A DNA stretch of 55,035 nucleotides from Thalassorhabdus alkalitolerans (GTDB lineage Bacteria > Bacillota > Bacilli > Bacillales > Marinococcaceae): NCBI RefSeq assembly GCF_042656585.1, contig NZ_JBHSPG010000002.1; one strand, 5' to 3'. Below are positions 1 to 7,397 of the stretch, piece after piece. Under the pieces are notes generated by a model that saw nothing but the letters and a program-made list of their open reading frames with translations, had not been told where the DNA came from and ran no database searches. Positions within the stretch are counted from its first letter, which is position 1; the number at the start of each line of letters is the position of its first letter. The translations under genes were made by a program, and so were the position numbers.

Positions 1-16
1 TTGGAATGTAGATATA

Positions 17-409
17 TTAACGCTTTGAGAACTGAGGAGCACGACGAGCTGCTTTAAGACCGTATTTCTTACGCTCTTTCATACGTGCGTCACGAGTTAG
101 GAATCCAGCACGCTTCAGTGGCTGACGGAAGTCAGGATCCACATCAAGAAGCGCGCGAGCGATACCATGACGGATTGCACCAGCTTGACCAGTGAAGCCG
201 CCTCCGTTCACGTTTACTTTTACATCATATTGACCTTCTGTTCCAGTTTCGTTTAAAGGCTGCTTTACAACAAGCTTTAACGTTTCTAGATCAAAGTACT
301 CGTCCAAGTCACGGCCATTAACAGTAATGTTTCCGTCACCAGGTACAAGGTGAACACGAGCTACAGAATTTTTACGACGACCAGTACCGTAGTATTGCAC
401 TTGTGCCAA
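17..409 (-). CDS. rpsI: 30S ribosomal protein S9
   Basis: S9 binds the 3' major domain of 16S rRNA, and its C-terminal tail reaches the P-site tRNA. The 130-residue product is family length. It starts MAQVQYYGTGRRKNSVARV and ends in the conserved basic tail RRAPQFSKR, whose terminal Lys-Arg contacts the anticodon stem. It lies 21 bases after rplM and shares its transcript, the usual rplM-rpsI pair. The stop codon is 16 bases from the window edge, so no terminator is visible. Confidence 0.98.
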   Translation of the reverse strand: MAQVQYYGTGRRKNSVARVHLVPGDGNITVNGRDLDEYFDLETLKLVVKQPLNETGTEGQYDVKVNVNGGGFTGQAGAIRHGIARALLDVDPDFRQPLKRAGFLTRDARMKERKKYGLKAARRAPQFSKR

Positions 410-430
410 AGTTAATACCCTCCTTTTTTA

Positions 431-868
431 TTATCCGCGAAGTTCGTAAACTTCTGGTTGTTGTGCTTGGTGCTTATGTTCCGGACCTGCATATACGTGA
501 AGCTTCTTCCCTTGCTGGCGTCCTAGGGAGCCTTTTGGAAGCATGCCTTTAACCGCAAGCTCAATAAGTCTTTCTGGCTTCTTGTCACGCATTTCTCCAG
601 CAGTAGTCTCTTTCAAGCCACCTGGATGTTGGCTGTGACGATAGTATTTCTTATCGCGAAGCTTTTTCCCAGTCAAGTGGATTTTCTCAGCATTAATAAT
701 GATAACATTGTCACCAGTATCGATGTGAGGTGTGAATTGAGGCTTGTTCTTACCGCGAAGAATAGATGCAACTTCACTAGCAAGACGACCTAATGTTTGA
801 CCTTCAGCGTCAATTACGTACCATTTGCGTTCTACTTCGCCTGGCTTTGCCATATATGTTGTACGCAT
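431..868 (-). CDS. rplM: 50S ribosomal protein L13
   Basis: L13 is an early-assembly protein of the large subunit. The frame is open further upstream, but the ATG at 868 is chosen: it has an AGGAGGG Shine-Dalgarno about 6 bases upstream and gives the standard 145-residue protein starting MRTTYMAKPGEVERKWYVID. Family motifs include LGRLASEVASILRGK and YYRHSQHPGG. It is the first gene of the rplM-rpsI unit, behind its own strong promoter and a structured leader. Confidence 0.98.
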   Translation of the reverse strand: MRTTYMAKPGEVERKWYVIDAEGQTLGRLASEVASILRGKNKPQFTPHIDTGDNVIIINAEKIHLTGKKLRDKKYYRHSQHPGGLKETTAGEMRDKKPERLIELAVKGMLPKGSLGRQQGKKLHVYAGPEHKHQAQQPEVYELRG

Positions 869-970
869 CGATGTCCCTCCTAAATCTTTCAATTATTAAC
901 GTTCGTCTATTTAACAATCATCATTTACGATTCATTCCGATTCCCGGGGCTAGTGGGAATTTGAAATGCC
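869..970 (-). promoter_or_regulatory. rplM mRNA leader, probable L13 autoregulatory leader
   Basis: About 100 bases of untranslated leader lie between the rplM promoter and its start codon. The sequence shows a 6-bp hairpin (ATTCCC/GGGAAT, 940-960) followed by a small AATC/GATT hairpin (916-932). Firmicute rplM genes are known to carry an L13 leader (Rfam family RF00555) at this position. Assignment to that family is inferred from position and arrangement; a covariance-model search would decide. Confidence 0.55.
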
Positions 971-977
971 AAATAAC

Positions 978-1006
978 ATCATATAATATATGGAACCCAA
1001 TGTCAA
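978..1006 (-). promoter_or_regulatory. Sigma-A promoter of rplM-rpsI
   Basis: A consensus -35 TTGACA (1001-1006) is separated by 17 bases from -10 TATGAT (978-983), reading on the minus strand. Transcription would start near 971 and give a leader of about 100 nt before rplM. It separates rplM-rpsI from the upstream ecfA1-ecfA2-ecfT-truA unit. Confidence 0.85.
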
Positions 1007-1038
1007 TGCCTGTACACCAGGATGAGTTGCTTTTTTTC

Positions 1039-1147
1039 AGGTGCCTGGCACCTTTTCTGATTCTAATCAAGAATTGCTTCTGTAGCAAGCGTTTTATGCA
1101 TTCCCCTGTTACACTCCCATTACAAAAGAGGAAGGTGCCAGGCACCT
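1039..1147. repeat. Pair of GGTGCC palindromes flanking 79 bp (REP/MITE-like)
   Basis: Two near-identical 15-bp perfect palindromes are present: AGGTGCCTGGCACCT (1039-1053) and AGGTGCCAGGCACCT (1133-1147). They differ only at the central base and bracket 79 bp without a credible gene. The right copy overlaps the truA stop codon, supplying two of its three bases. Such paired palindromes resemble REP or MITE elements mobilised by RAYT-type (IS200/IS605-related) transposases; this origin is inference. Each copy could also act as an RNA hairpin at the truA 3' end. Confidence 0.6.
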
Positions 1148-1883
1148 AATAAACTACTTCCCACAGAAACAATCCATGTCCTGGCACGGTTGGTCCGGCG
1201 GCTTCCCGGTCACATGCTCGAATAGCAGCTCCTACACTCTCAGGGCTCCGCTTCCCTTTGCCTACTTCAAGCAGTGTCCCTACGAGAATCCTTACCATGT
1301 TATACAAAAAGCCGTTTCCCCTGAACACGAAAATGAGCTCATCACCCTCTTGAAGAACCTCTGCTTTAAATATGGTGCGCACTTTATCTACGACATCAGT
1401 ATTGGCGGCACAGAAAGAAGAAAAGTCATGCCTTCCGATTGTTTGACTGACTGCCTCACGCATAGCGTTTATATCAAGTTGATCAGGCACATAGTAGGTG
1501 TAGTGCCGGCGAAATACATCCTTTGCGGGTCCGGTCAGCACGCGGTACCGATACTCCTTTTCTTTTGCCCCGTAACGGGCATGAAACCCGCCTTCCACAT
1601 ATTCAGCTTCTTTAACCTGAATATCTCTCGGCAGAAAAGGAGTGAGCGCCTGGGACCACTTGTCTTCTGGCACAGCAAGGGGAGTGTCGAAATGAACGAC
1701 CTGGCCGTATGCATGGACGGTGGAATCTGTCCTTCCTGAGGCTGTAACCTTTGTCTTTTTACCTTTATGAATCTTTTCAAGAGCATCTTCAAGACAGCTT
1801 TGAACCGTACGCTGTCCGGGCTGAACCTGCCACCCGGCAAAATGAGTGCCGTCATATGCTATTTTACATTTCACTCTTCTCAT
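1146..1883 (-). CDS. truA: tRNA pseudouridine synthase A (tRNA pseudouridine 38-40 synthase)
   Basis: TruA isomerises uridines 38-40 in the anticodon stem-loop of many tRNAs. The 245-residue protein has the catalytic aspartate at D53 in the ASGRTDSTVHA motif, plus the family motifs YDGTHFAGWQ near the N-terminus and FRGNGFLYNMVRILVGTLLE near the C-terminus. It follows ecfT by 16 bases as last gene of the ecfA1-ecfA2-ecfT-truA unit. Its TAG stop overlaps a GGTGCC palindrome (see the repeat), so the 3' end may have been altered by insertion, but length is normal. Confidence 0.97.
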   Translation of the reverse strand: MRRVKCKIAYDGTHFAGWQVQPGQRTVQSCLEDALEKIHKGKKTKVTASGRTDSTVHAYGQVVHFDTPLAVPEDKWSQALTPFLPRDIQVKEAEYVEGGFHARYGAKEKEYRYRVLTGPAKDVFRRHYTYYVPDQLDINAMREAVSQTIGRHDFSSFCAANTDVVDKVRTIFKAEVLQEGDELIFVFRGNGFLYNMVRILVGTLLEVGKGKRSPESVGAAIRACDREAAGPTVPGHGLFLWEVVY

Positions 1884-1899
1884 AGGGTTCCTCCAACTA

Positions 1900-2703
1900 T
1901 CAGCCTCTTATGGCAAAAATTAAGATACCAAAGGCCGCAACAATGATACAAGCTGCGGTGTCCCGCTTCCTCCAGACTAACTCTCTCAGCTTTGTTCTCC
2001 CCTCGCCTCCGTTGTAACCCCTCGCCTCCATCGCATACGCTAAATCTTCCGCCCTTTTAAAGGCTCTCATAAACAAAGGGACAAGAAGAGATACAAAAGC
2101 CTGGGAGCGGTCTTTGACTGTTCCCTTGGTAAAATCTGCTCCCCTGGCCGCCTGAGCTTTTAGTATTTTCTCTGTCTCTTGTAAAAGAGTAGGGATAAAT
2201 CGAATAGCAATGGACATCATTAAGGCAATATCATGGGCGGGCACACCAATCTTTTTCAATGGAGAAAGCATGATTTCAAGGGCATCTGTTAAATCAATAG
2301 GACTTGTGGTTAAGGTAAGTAAAGAAGTTATAAAAACGAGAAGGAATAAACGCATCGAAATGAAAAAACCCTGCTCCAATCCCCCTGAGTAAACAGTAAA
2401 AGCTCCAAAGGAATAAAGGAGCTCTCCTTCGTTTGTAAAAAAAGCATGAAGTAAAAAGGTAAATAAGATAAGAATAGAGATGGGGAGCATGCCTTTCCAA
2501 ATGTAACGAATTGGAATACCTGAGATCGAAAATACAAAAAGGGCCCCGGCAAACAAAGTACCATAGCTTACCCAGCTATTAGCCAGGAAAATAACAAACA
2601 CAAAGAGAAAAACGGCAATTAATTTAGCTCTGGCATCAAGGTGATGCATAAGAGAACGACCAGGGATGTACTGACCAATGATTACGTTTTGAAACATACT
2701 CAT
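1900..2703 (-). CDS. ecfT: ECF transporter transmembrane subunit EcfT
   Basis: EcfT is the membrane scaffold of group II energy-coupling factor transporters, which import vitamins and similar micronutrients with interchangeable S-components. The 267-residue protein has several hydrophobic segments (about 30-130 and near 245-265). It also has the two Ala-Arg-Gly coupling motifs, AARGAD (near residue 187) and EARGYNGG (near 227), that seat in the ATPases. The ATG overlaps the ecfA2 stop by 4 bases, implying translational coupling. No S-component gene is nearby, as usual when the module is shared. Confidence 0.96.
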   Translation of the reverse strand: MSMFQNVIIGQYIPGRSLMHHLDARAKLIAVFLFVFVIFLANSWVSYGTLFAGALFVFSISGIPIRYIWKGMLPISILILFTFLLHAFFTNEGELLYSFGAFTVYSGGLEQGFFISMRLFLLVFITSLLTLTTSPIDLTDALEIMLSPLKKIGVPAHDIALMMSIAIRFIPTLLQETEKILKAQAARGADFTKGTVKDRSQAFVSLLVPLFMRAFKRAEDLAYAMEARGYNGGEGRTKLRELVWRKRDTAACIIVAAFGILIFAIRG

Positions 2704-3563
2704 TTTCTTCCTTCCTTCCCTTTACCAATCTCTTCAGCAGCCTGTGCAGCCGAAAGCGCTTTAGAAGAAAATGCCACGTCCCATTCTTTTTCCAGCATAT
2801 TTAATAATCGAACCGGCTCTGGAAGGTCTAAGTCCAATCTAAGCAAGTCCTCTTCTCTTTGATAAACTTCCTGAGGACTTCCGCTCATTACTATTTTTCC
2901 TTCATTCATCACGTAAATGTTATCCGCTAATCGAGCAGCTTCTTCCATTTGATGAGTGATCATAATAGTTGTAGTTCCCTTTTCTTCATGCCATTTCTTA
3001 AAGAGACTAATTATTTCCTCTTGTCCTTTAGGATCAAGACCGGCTGTCGGTTCGTCCAGGATTAAGATTTTAGGATCCATCGCCAGCACACTTGCGATAG
3101 CCACCCTTCTCATTTGGCCCCCGCTTAGATCAAAGGGAGATTTAGAAAGAATGCGTTCTGGAAGCCCTACCTTTTCCAGGAGAGCTGGAAGTTCTTTTTT
3201 TACAGCCACTACATTTTTGCCCATGTTTTTAGGCCCAAATAATAAATCTGCCTCCACGGTATCTTCAAACAACTGGTGCTCGGGATACTGAAACACCATT
3301 CCTACCTGTCGTCTGACAGCTTTTATCTCTTTTCGTTTTGCTTTCGCATGAAGGATCTTCCCGCCGACCAATACTCTTCCTTCCGAAGGTTTAATCAGAC
3401 CGTTAACATGCTGAACAAGGGTTGATTTTCCTGAACCAGTACGTCCAATCACAGCAGAAAAGGATCCAGATGGAAAATGAGCCGAAACGTTATTAAGTGC
3501 CAGCGCTTCAAACGGCGTCTTTTTCATATAACGGTGTGTAACGTTCTCAAACTTGACCTCCAT
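2700..3563 (-). CDS. ecfA2: ECF transporter ATP-binding subunit EcfA2
   Basis: One of two ABC ATPases powering the ECF module. Residues 40-48 form Walker A (GRTGSGKST). The signature is LSGGQMRRVAIAS, and Walker B with the catalytic glutamate is LILDEPTAGLD; a Q-loop (VFQYPEHQLF) and an H-loop (MITHQM) are also present. The 287-residue length fits EcfA2. It begins directly after the ecfA1 stop with no spacer (TAG-ATG) and overlaps ecfT, so the three subunits are probably translated in a coupled way. Confidence 0.96.
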   Translation of the reverse strand: MEVKFENVTHRYMKKTPFEALALNNVSAHFPSGSFSAVIGRTGSGKSTLVQHVNGLIKPSEGRVLVGGKILHAKAKRKEIKAVRRQVGMVFQYPEHQLFEDTVEADLLFGPKNMGKNVVAVKKELPALLEKVGLPERILSKSPFDLSGGQMRRVAIASVLAMDPKILILDEPTAGLDPKGQEEIISLFKKWHEEKGTTTIMITHQMEEAARLADNIYVMNEGKIVMSGSPQEVYQREEDLLRLDLDLPEPVRLLNMLEKEWDVAFSSKALSAAQAAEEIGKGKEGRK

Positions 3564-4376
3564 CTAAAACTCCTCCCTTAGCTGTAGAACCTTTGCTGCC
3601 TCCATCGTATGCCCTCTTTTATCCAGTTCAAAATAAAGCTCTAACCCAAAAGGAAGAGGAATACCTTTATCTTTCGCCCAGCTTAATTCTTCTATCATTT
3701 TCATTGGGGTGCTGTCTTTAATAATCGCTCCATCTTCTATGTAAAGGATTCTATCAGCAGCTAATGCGTCATGAAAGCTGTGAGTGATCATAATGACAGT
3801 GACCTCTTGTTCATGATGAAGCTTTCTAATCGTTTCAATTACTTCCTTGCGGCCTTTAGGATCGAGCATGGAGGTCGCTTCATCAAAAATCATTACCTGA
3901 GGATTCAAAGCCAGAATTCCAGCTATCGCTACTCGCTGCTTCTGACCGCCGGACAAGCGATGCGGCTCATAATCAAGCAGGTCTGTAATCCCAGTTTTAG
4001 TTGAAACATTTTCAATCCTTAATTTCATTTCAGAGCGATTTATACCGGCATTTTCCATGCCAAATGCTAAATCATCCCTGACCGTAGGTGCAACAAATTG
4101 ATGGTCGGGATTTTGAAAGACCATTCCTACTCTTTGCCGAATGGTGGGAATATCCTCTTCATTTGCTGTTTCTTTGTTATCTATAACTACTCGTCCTTTT
4201 TCAGGAAGGAGCAATCCATTAAAGAGTTTGGCAAGAGTAGATTTCCCTGAACCATTAGGACCGATGACAGCCACCCACTCACCTTTTTGGACAGACAGTG
4301 ATAGATCTTCCAGTATCCAATTTTCTTCCTCGGAGTAGCGGAAATAAATCTCATGAAAATTTGCTACGGCTGTCAT
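3564..4376 (-). CDS. ecfA1: ECF transporter ATP-binding subunit EcfA1
   Basis: First ATPase of the ECF transporter. With the ATG at 4376, Walker A is at residues 39-47 (GPNGSGKST). The signature is LSGGQKQRVAIAG, and Walker B is VMIFDEATSMLD, where DEATSMLD rather than DEPTAGLD is typical of EcfA1. A GTG at 4385 also fits the frame, but the AAGGTGG ribosome-binding site lies 5 bases before the ATG and covers that GTG, so 4376 is preferred. Two terminators and a moderate promoter upstream separate it from rplQ. Confidence 0.95.
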   Translation of the reverse strand: MTAVANFHEIYFRYSEEENWILEDLSLSVQKGEWVAVIGPNGSGKSTLAKLFNGLLLPEKGRVVIDNKETANEEDIPTIRQRVGMVFQNPDHQFVAPTVRDDLAFGMENAGINRSEMKLRIENVSTKTGITDLLDYEPHRLSGGQKQRVAIAGILALNPQVMIFDEATSMLDPKGRKEVIETIRKLHHEQEVTVIMITHSFHDALAADRILYIEDGAIIKDSTPMKMIEELSWAKDKGIPLPFGLELYFELDKRGHTMEAAKVLQLREEF

Positions 4377-4428
4377 GGTGGCCACCTTCTTTCTTGTACT
4401 TTAGAAAGCTTTCTTTGTTAACATTATT

Positions 4429-4457
4429 ATTGTAATAGGTTAACAATGTAAACTCAA
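4429..4457 (-). promoter_or_regulatory. Putative sigma-A promoter of ecfA1-ecfA2-ecfT-truA
   Basis: TTGAGT (4452-4457), 17-base spacer, TACAAT (4429-4434) on the minus strand. The -10 matches consensus at five of six bases, the -35 at four. It lies between the tandem terminators behind rplQ and the ecfA1 start, where a promoter is needed. Confidence 0.6.
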
Positions 4458-4502
4458 TGATGCTTATTCATAACAACGGATCGCACAAAGCTTGTGATCT
4501 TT

Positions 4503-4534
4503 AAAAAAGGTCTCAGAGACAAGAGACAGACCTT
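4503..4534 (-). terminator. Second of two tandem terminators behind rplQ
   Basis: Minus-strand hairpin with stem AAGGTCT/AGACCTT followed by a run of six T (4503-4508). It lies 9 bases beyond a stronger terminator, so the alpha operon ends in two tandem intrinsic terminators. Confidence 0.75.
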
Positions 4535-4542
4535 CTGCCTAC

Positions 4543-4589
4543 AAAAAAAGGGCACGGACAAAGCACCAACTTGGTCTCGTCCTGCCCTT
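4543..4589 (-). terminator. Intrinsic terminator of the S10-spc-alpha superoperon
   Basis: Minus-strand hairpin with arms AAGGGCAGGAC and GTCCGTGCCCTT (one mismatch), followed by seven T (4543-4549), 41 bases past the rplQ stop. This is the expected end of the long ribosomal-protein transcript. Confidence 0.88.
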
Positions 4590-4629
4590 ACGGATCTATT
4601 AGATTACAAAAGGTATCAGTTACCTTATA

Positions 4630-4992
4630 TTACACGAATTCAATAATAGACATCTCTGCAGCGTCTCCGCGGCGAGGGCCTACTTTAAGAATACGAGTAT
4701 AACCGCCTTGGCGGTCTTCATAGCGAGGAGCAATCTCGTCAAATAGCTTTTGTACAGCATCTTTTCCAGACTCCTCATCAGCTGTTTCAAGACGGATGAA
4801 AGCAGCTGCTTGACGACGGGCGTGAAGATCTCCACGCTTGCCTAAGGTTACCATTTTTTCTACGATTGGACGCAATTCTTTTGCTTTAGCTTCTGTAGTC
4901 TCGATACGCTCATTGATGATTAAGTCAGTTGCCAAATCACGGAAAAGAGCTTTACGAGCAGAGCTGTCACGTCCTAGCTTTTGGTATGCCAT
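4630..4992 (-). CDS. rplQ: 50S ribosomal protein L17
   Basis: L17 lies near the exit of the nascent-peptide tunnel. The 120-residue protein starts MAYQKLGRDSSARKALFRDL, an N-terminal signature of the family, and matches the usual short Firmicute form. It follows rpoA by 41 bases and is the last gene of the alpha cluster; two tandem terminators follow. Confidence 0.98.
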   Translation of the reverse strand: MAYQKLGRDSSARKALFRDLATDLIINERIETTEAKAKELRPIVEKMVTLGKRGDLHARRQAAAFIRLETADEESGKDAVQKLFDEIAPRYEDRQGGYTRILKVGPRRGDAAEMSIIEFV

Positions 4993-5033
4993 GAATATTC
5001 CCCTCCTTTTTACTCAAACTACCTAAAAGGCGT

Positions 5034-5978
5034 CTATTCTTCATCACGAAGGCCGAGTCCGAGTTCACCCAGCTTTTCTTGTACTTCTTCTAATGATTTC
5101 CGGCCCAAGTTACGAACCTTCATCATATCTTCTTCAGACTTCTGGCTTAACTCCTGAACCGTGTTAATGCCTGCACGCTTCAAGCAGTTATAAGAACGCA
5201 CAGAAAGATCAAGCTCTTCAATGGTCATTTCAAGGACTTTTTCCTTTTGGTCCTCTTCCTTTTCAACCATTATTTCAGCATTTTGAGCCTGATCTGTGAG
5301 ACCTACAAAAATATTCAAGTGTTCCGTCATGATTTTGGCTCCAAGAGACACCGCTTCTTCCGGACGAATACTTCCATCTGTCCACACATCAAGTGTTAAT
5401 TTATCAAAATTAGTCACTTGTCCAACACGTGTGTTTTCTACCTGGTAGTTCACACGAGAAACTGGAGTGAAGATAGAATCAACTGGAATTACACCAATTG
5501 GCAGGTCGTCGCTATTATTTCCTTCAGCTAATACATAGCCGCGTCCGCGTTTAGCAGTCATGCGCATATGAAGATTAGCTCCAGAGTTTAGAGTAGCAAT
5601 ATGAAGATCCGGGTTCAATACGTCAACATCACTGTCAAACGTAATGTCTTTTGCAGTTACGACCCCTTCACCTTGTGCATCAATTTCAAGAACCTTCTCT
5701 TCGTCAGAGTAAATTTTAAGTGCAAGCTTTTTTAAGTTTAAAACAATCGTAGTTACGTCTTCAACGACACCTTCAATTGTTGAAAACTCATGCAGTACAC
5801 CATCAATTTGGACTGTCGTAACAGCAGCTCCTGGAAGGGAGGATAATAGGATACGGCGCAAGGAATTTCCTAGAGTTGTACCATAGCCACGCTCTAATGG
5901 CTCAACAACAAACTTGCCGTACTTGGCATCCTCGCTTAGTTCAACCGTCTCGATATTAGGCTTTTCGATTTCGATCAT
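5034..5978 (-). CDS. rpoA: DNA-directed RNA polymerase subunit alpha
   Basis: Alpha dimerises to nucleate RNA polymerase assembly and reads UP elements and activators through its C-terminal domain. The 314-residue protein has the N-terminal domain (about 1-228, with GYGTTLGNSLRRILLSSLPG). A linker rich in Glu/Lys follows, then the C-terminal domain (about 245-310) with LSVRSYNCLKRAGINTVQEL, which holds the DNA-contacting arginine, and RNLGRKSLEEV. The start has an AAGGAGGG ribosome-binding site. The 191-base spacer to rpsK is long for this operon and is highly structured. Confidence 0.98.
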   Translation of the reverse strand: MIEIEKPNIETVELSEDAKYGKFVVEPLERGYGTTLGNSLRRILLSSLPGAAVTTVQIDGVLHEFSTIEGVVEDVTTIVLNLKKLALKIYSDEEKVLEIDAQGEGVVTAKDITFDSDVDVLNPDLHIATLNSGANLHMRMTAKRGRGYVLAEGNNSDDLPIGVIPVDSIFTPVSRVNYQVENTRVGQVTNFDKLTLDVWTDGSIRPEEAVSLGAKIMTEHLNIFVGLTDQAQNAEIMVEKEEDQKEKVLEMTIEELDLSVRSYNCLKRAGINTVQELSQKSEEDMMKVRNLGRKSLEEVQEKLGELGLGLRDEE

Positions 5979-6169
5979 ATATTTATACCCTCCTTCAAAA
6001 CGTCGAAACTCCGGCAGACCTGCTTAAGCCTAACCGGAATTTTCCCTTAGGCAGTTTTTGACCACATTTCCATCCTTACACGTCAACAATACGTAAGACG
6101 TTTCCGTCCAATAAGTGTTGCGCCTTACCCATTATTAACACTTATAGGAAATTCCATACTTCTGTGGTG
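5979..6169 (-). promoter_or_regulatory. Structured rpsK-rpoA intergenic leader
   Basis: The 191-base gap contains at least two clear RNA hairpins on the minus strand. One is a 9-bp perfect stem ATAAGTGTT/AACACTTAT (6111-6145), extended past a mismatch by CC/GG. The other is GCCTAA/TTAGGC enclosing a GGGAAAATTCCGG loop, with outer CTGC/GCAG pairing (about 6018-6053). No T-tract follows, so these are not terminators. I infer a post-transcriptional control or processing region for rpoA-rplQ; its ligand, if any, is unknown. Confidence 0.45.
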
Positions 6170-6562
6170 TTATACTCTGCGACGTTTTGGCGGGCGGCAG
6201 CCATTATGAGGTACTGGAGTTACGTCGCGAATGACGCTGATCTCAAGACCGGTTGCTTGCATGGAACGAATAGCCGCTTCACGACCAGCTCCAGGTCCTT
6301 TAACTGCTACTTCTACAGTTCTCATGCCATGCTCCATTGCAGCCTTAGCAGCTGTTTCAGCTGCCATTTGAGCAGCAAAAGGAGTAGACTTACGAGAGCC
6401 TTTGAAGCCTAGTCCACCTGCACTTGCCCAAGAAATTGCATTTCCTTGTGTGTCGGTGATTGTGATAATCGTGTTGTTAAAAGTTGAACGAATGTGAGCC
6501 ACTCCAGTCTCTACATTCTTACGCTGACGGCGTTTACGAGTGTTTGTTTTGGCTTTTGCCAT
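6170..6562 (-). CDS. rpsK: 30S ribosomal protein S11
   Basis: S11 forms part of the platform around the mRNA exit. The 130-residue protein has the conserved core HIRSTFNNTIITITD and GNAISWASAGGLGFKGSRKSTPFAAQ, and ends with the near-invariant basic tail PHNGCRPPKRRRV. It is spaced 25 bases after rpsM. Confidence 0.98.
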   Translation of the reverse strand: MAKAKTNTRKRRQRKNVETGVAHIRSTFNNTIITITDTQGNAISWASAGGLGFKGSRKSTPFAAQMAAETAAKAAMEHGMRTVEVAVKGPGAGREAAIRSMQATGLEISVIRDVTPVPHNGCRPPKRRRV

Positions 6563-6587
6563 GTTAGACTGACCTCCTTTTCATCTA

Positions 6588-6953
6588 TTATTTTTTCTTG
6601 TTAGCTACTGTACGACGAGGACCTTTACGAGTACGAGAGTTATTCTTCGTATTTTGACCGCGCACCGGCAATCCACGACGGTGACGGATACCACGGTAAG
6701 ATCCGATTTCGATTAGACGCTTGATATTTAGAGACTTTTCCCGGCGAAGGTCACCTTCAACGGTGAAACCATCGATTGCACTACGGATCCGGCCAAGCTC
6801 TTCTTCAGTTAAATCACGAACGCGAGTATCTTCAGAAACACCAGCTTCTTTCAAAAGTTCAGAAGCAGCGCTTTTTCCAATTCCATATACGTAGGTGAGA
6901 GAAACAACTACTCGCTTGTCACGAGGAATGTCAACACCTGCTACACGTGCCAT
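6588..6953 (-). CDS. rpsM: 30S ribosomal protein S13
   Basis: S13 sits in the 30S head, contacts P-site tRNA and bridges to L5. The 121-residue protein shows ARVAGVDIPRDKRVVVSLTY, the helix-hairpin-helix-like YGIGKSAASELL, and the basic C-terminal tail GLPVRGQNTKNNSRTRKGPRR. It starts the alpha cluster after rpmJ. Confidence 0.98.
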   Translation of the reverse strand: MARVAGVDIPRDKRVVVSLTYVYGIGKSAASELLKEAGVSEDTRVRDLTEEELGRIRSAIDGFTVEGDLRREKSLNIKRLIEIGSYRGIRHRRGLPVRGQNTKNNSRTRKGPRRTVANKKK

Positions 6954-6973
6954 CTATTGAGCACCTCCTTATA

Positions 6974-7087
6974 TTATCCTTGCTTTTGTTTATGCTTAGG
7001 GTTTGAGCAAATGACCATGACCTTTCCATTACGGCGAATAACTTTACATTTTTCGCAAATCGGTTTAACAGATGGTCTGACTTTCAT
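6974..7087 (-). CDS. rpmJ: 50S ribosomal protein L36, zinc-binding form
   Basis: A 37-residue gene lying between infA and rpsM. Translation from the ATG at 7085-7087 gives MKVRPSVKPICEKC at the N-terminus and ends HKQKQG. Zinc ligands C11, C14, C27 and H32 are all present, so this is the C+ form that binds zinc. A GGAGGT ribosome-binding site precedes the ATG. Confidence 0.97.
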   Translation of the reverse strand: MKVRPSVKPICEKCKVIRRNGKVMVICSNPKHKQKQG

Positions 7088-7174
7088 GTCTATTTACCTC
7101 CTTAACTGCTCGGAGTACATTCGAGAGTATAACACGCTTCGGACTAATTATTGCCGACTGGAATAGACATACTA

Positions 7175-7393
7175 TTACTTATAGCGATAAGTGATCCGTC
7201 CGCGGGTTAGATCATACGGGGAGATTTCAACTGTTACTTTGTCACCAGGAAGAATTCGGATAAAGTGCATGCGAATCTTTCCGGAAACATGAGCTAAAAT
7301 CTTGTGGCCATTTTCGAGTTCTACTCGAAACATGGCATTTGGAAGCGGCTCTAGTACCGTCCCTTCCATTTCAATAACATCATCTTTGGCCAT
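7175..7393 (-). CDS. infA: Translation initiation factor IF-1
   Basis: IF-1 blocks the A site during initiation and supports IF-2 and IF-3. The 72-residue protein is a single OB-fold domain with MAKDDVIEMEGTVLEPLPNA and the conserved C-terminal LTRGRITYRYK. It lies 4 bases after the KOW-domain gene and 87 bases before rpmJ, its usual place between map and rpmJ. Confidence 0.98.
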   Translation of the reverse strand: MAKDDVIEMEGTVLEPLPNAMFRVELENGHKILAHVSGKIRMHFIRILPGDKVTVEISPYDLTRGRITYRYK

Positions 7394-7397
7394 GAAT

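Noticed and set aside
921..1145. Open frame of 74 codons on the minus strand between truA and rplM
   Set aside because: It is built from the GGTGCC palindromes, the rplM promoter and the leader; there is no ribosome-binding site or recognisable protein family.
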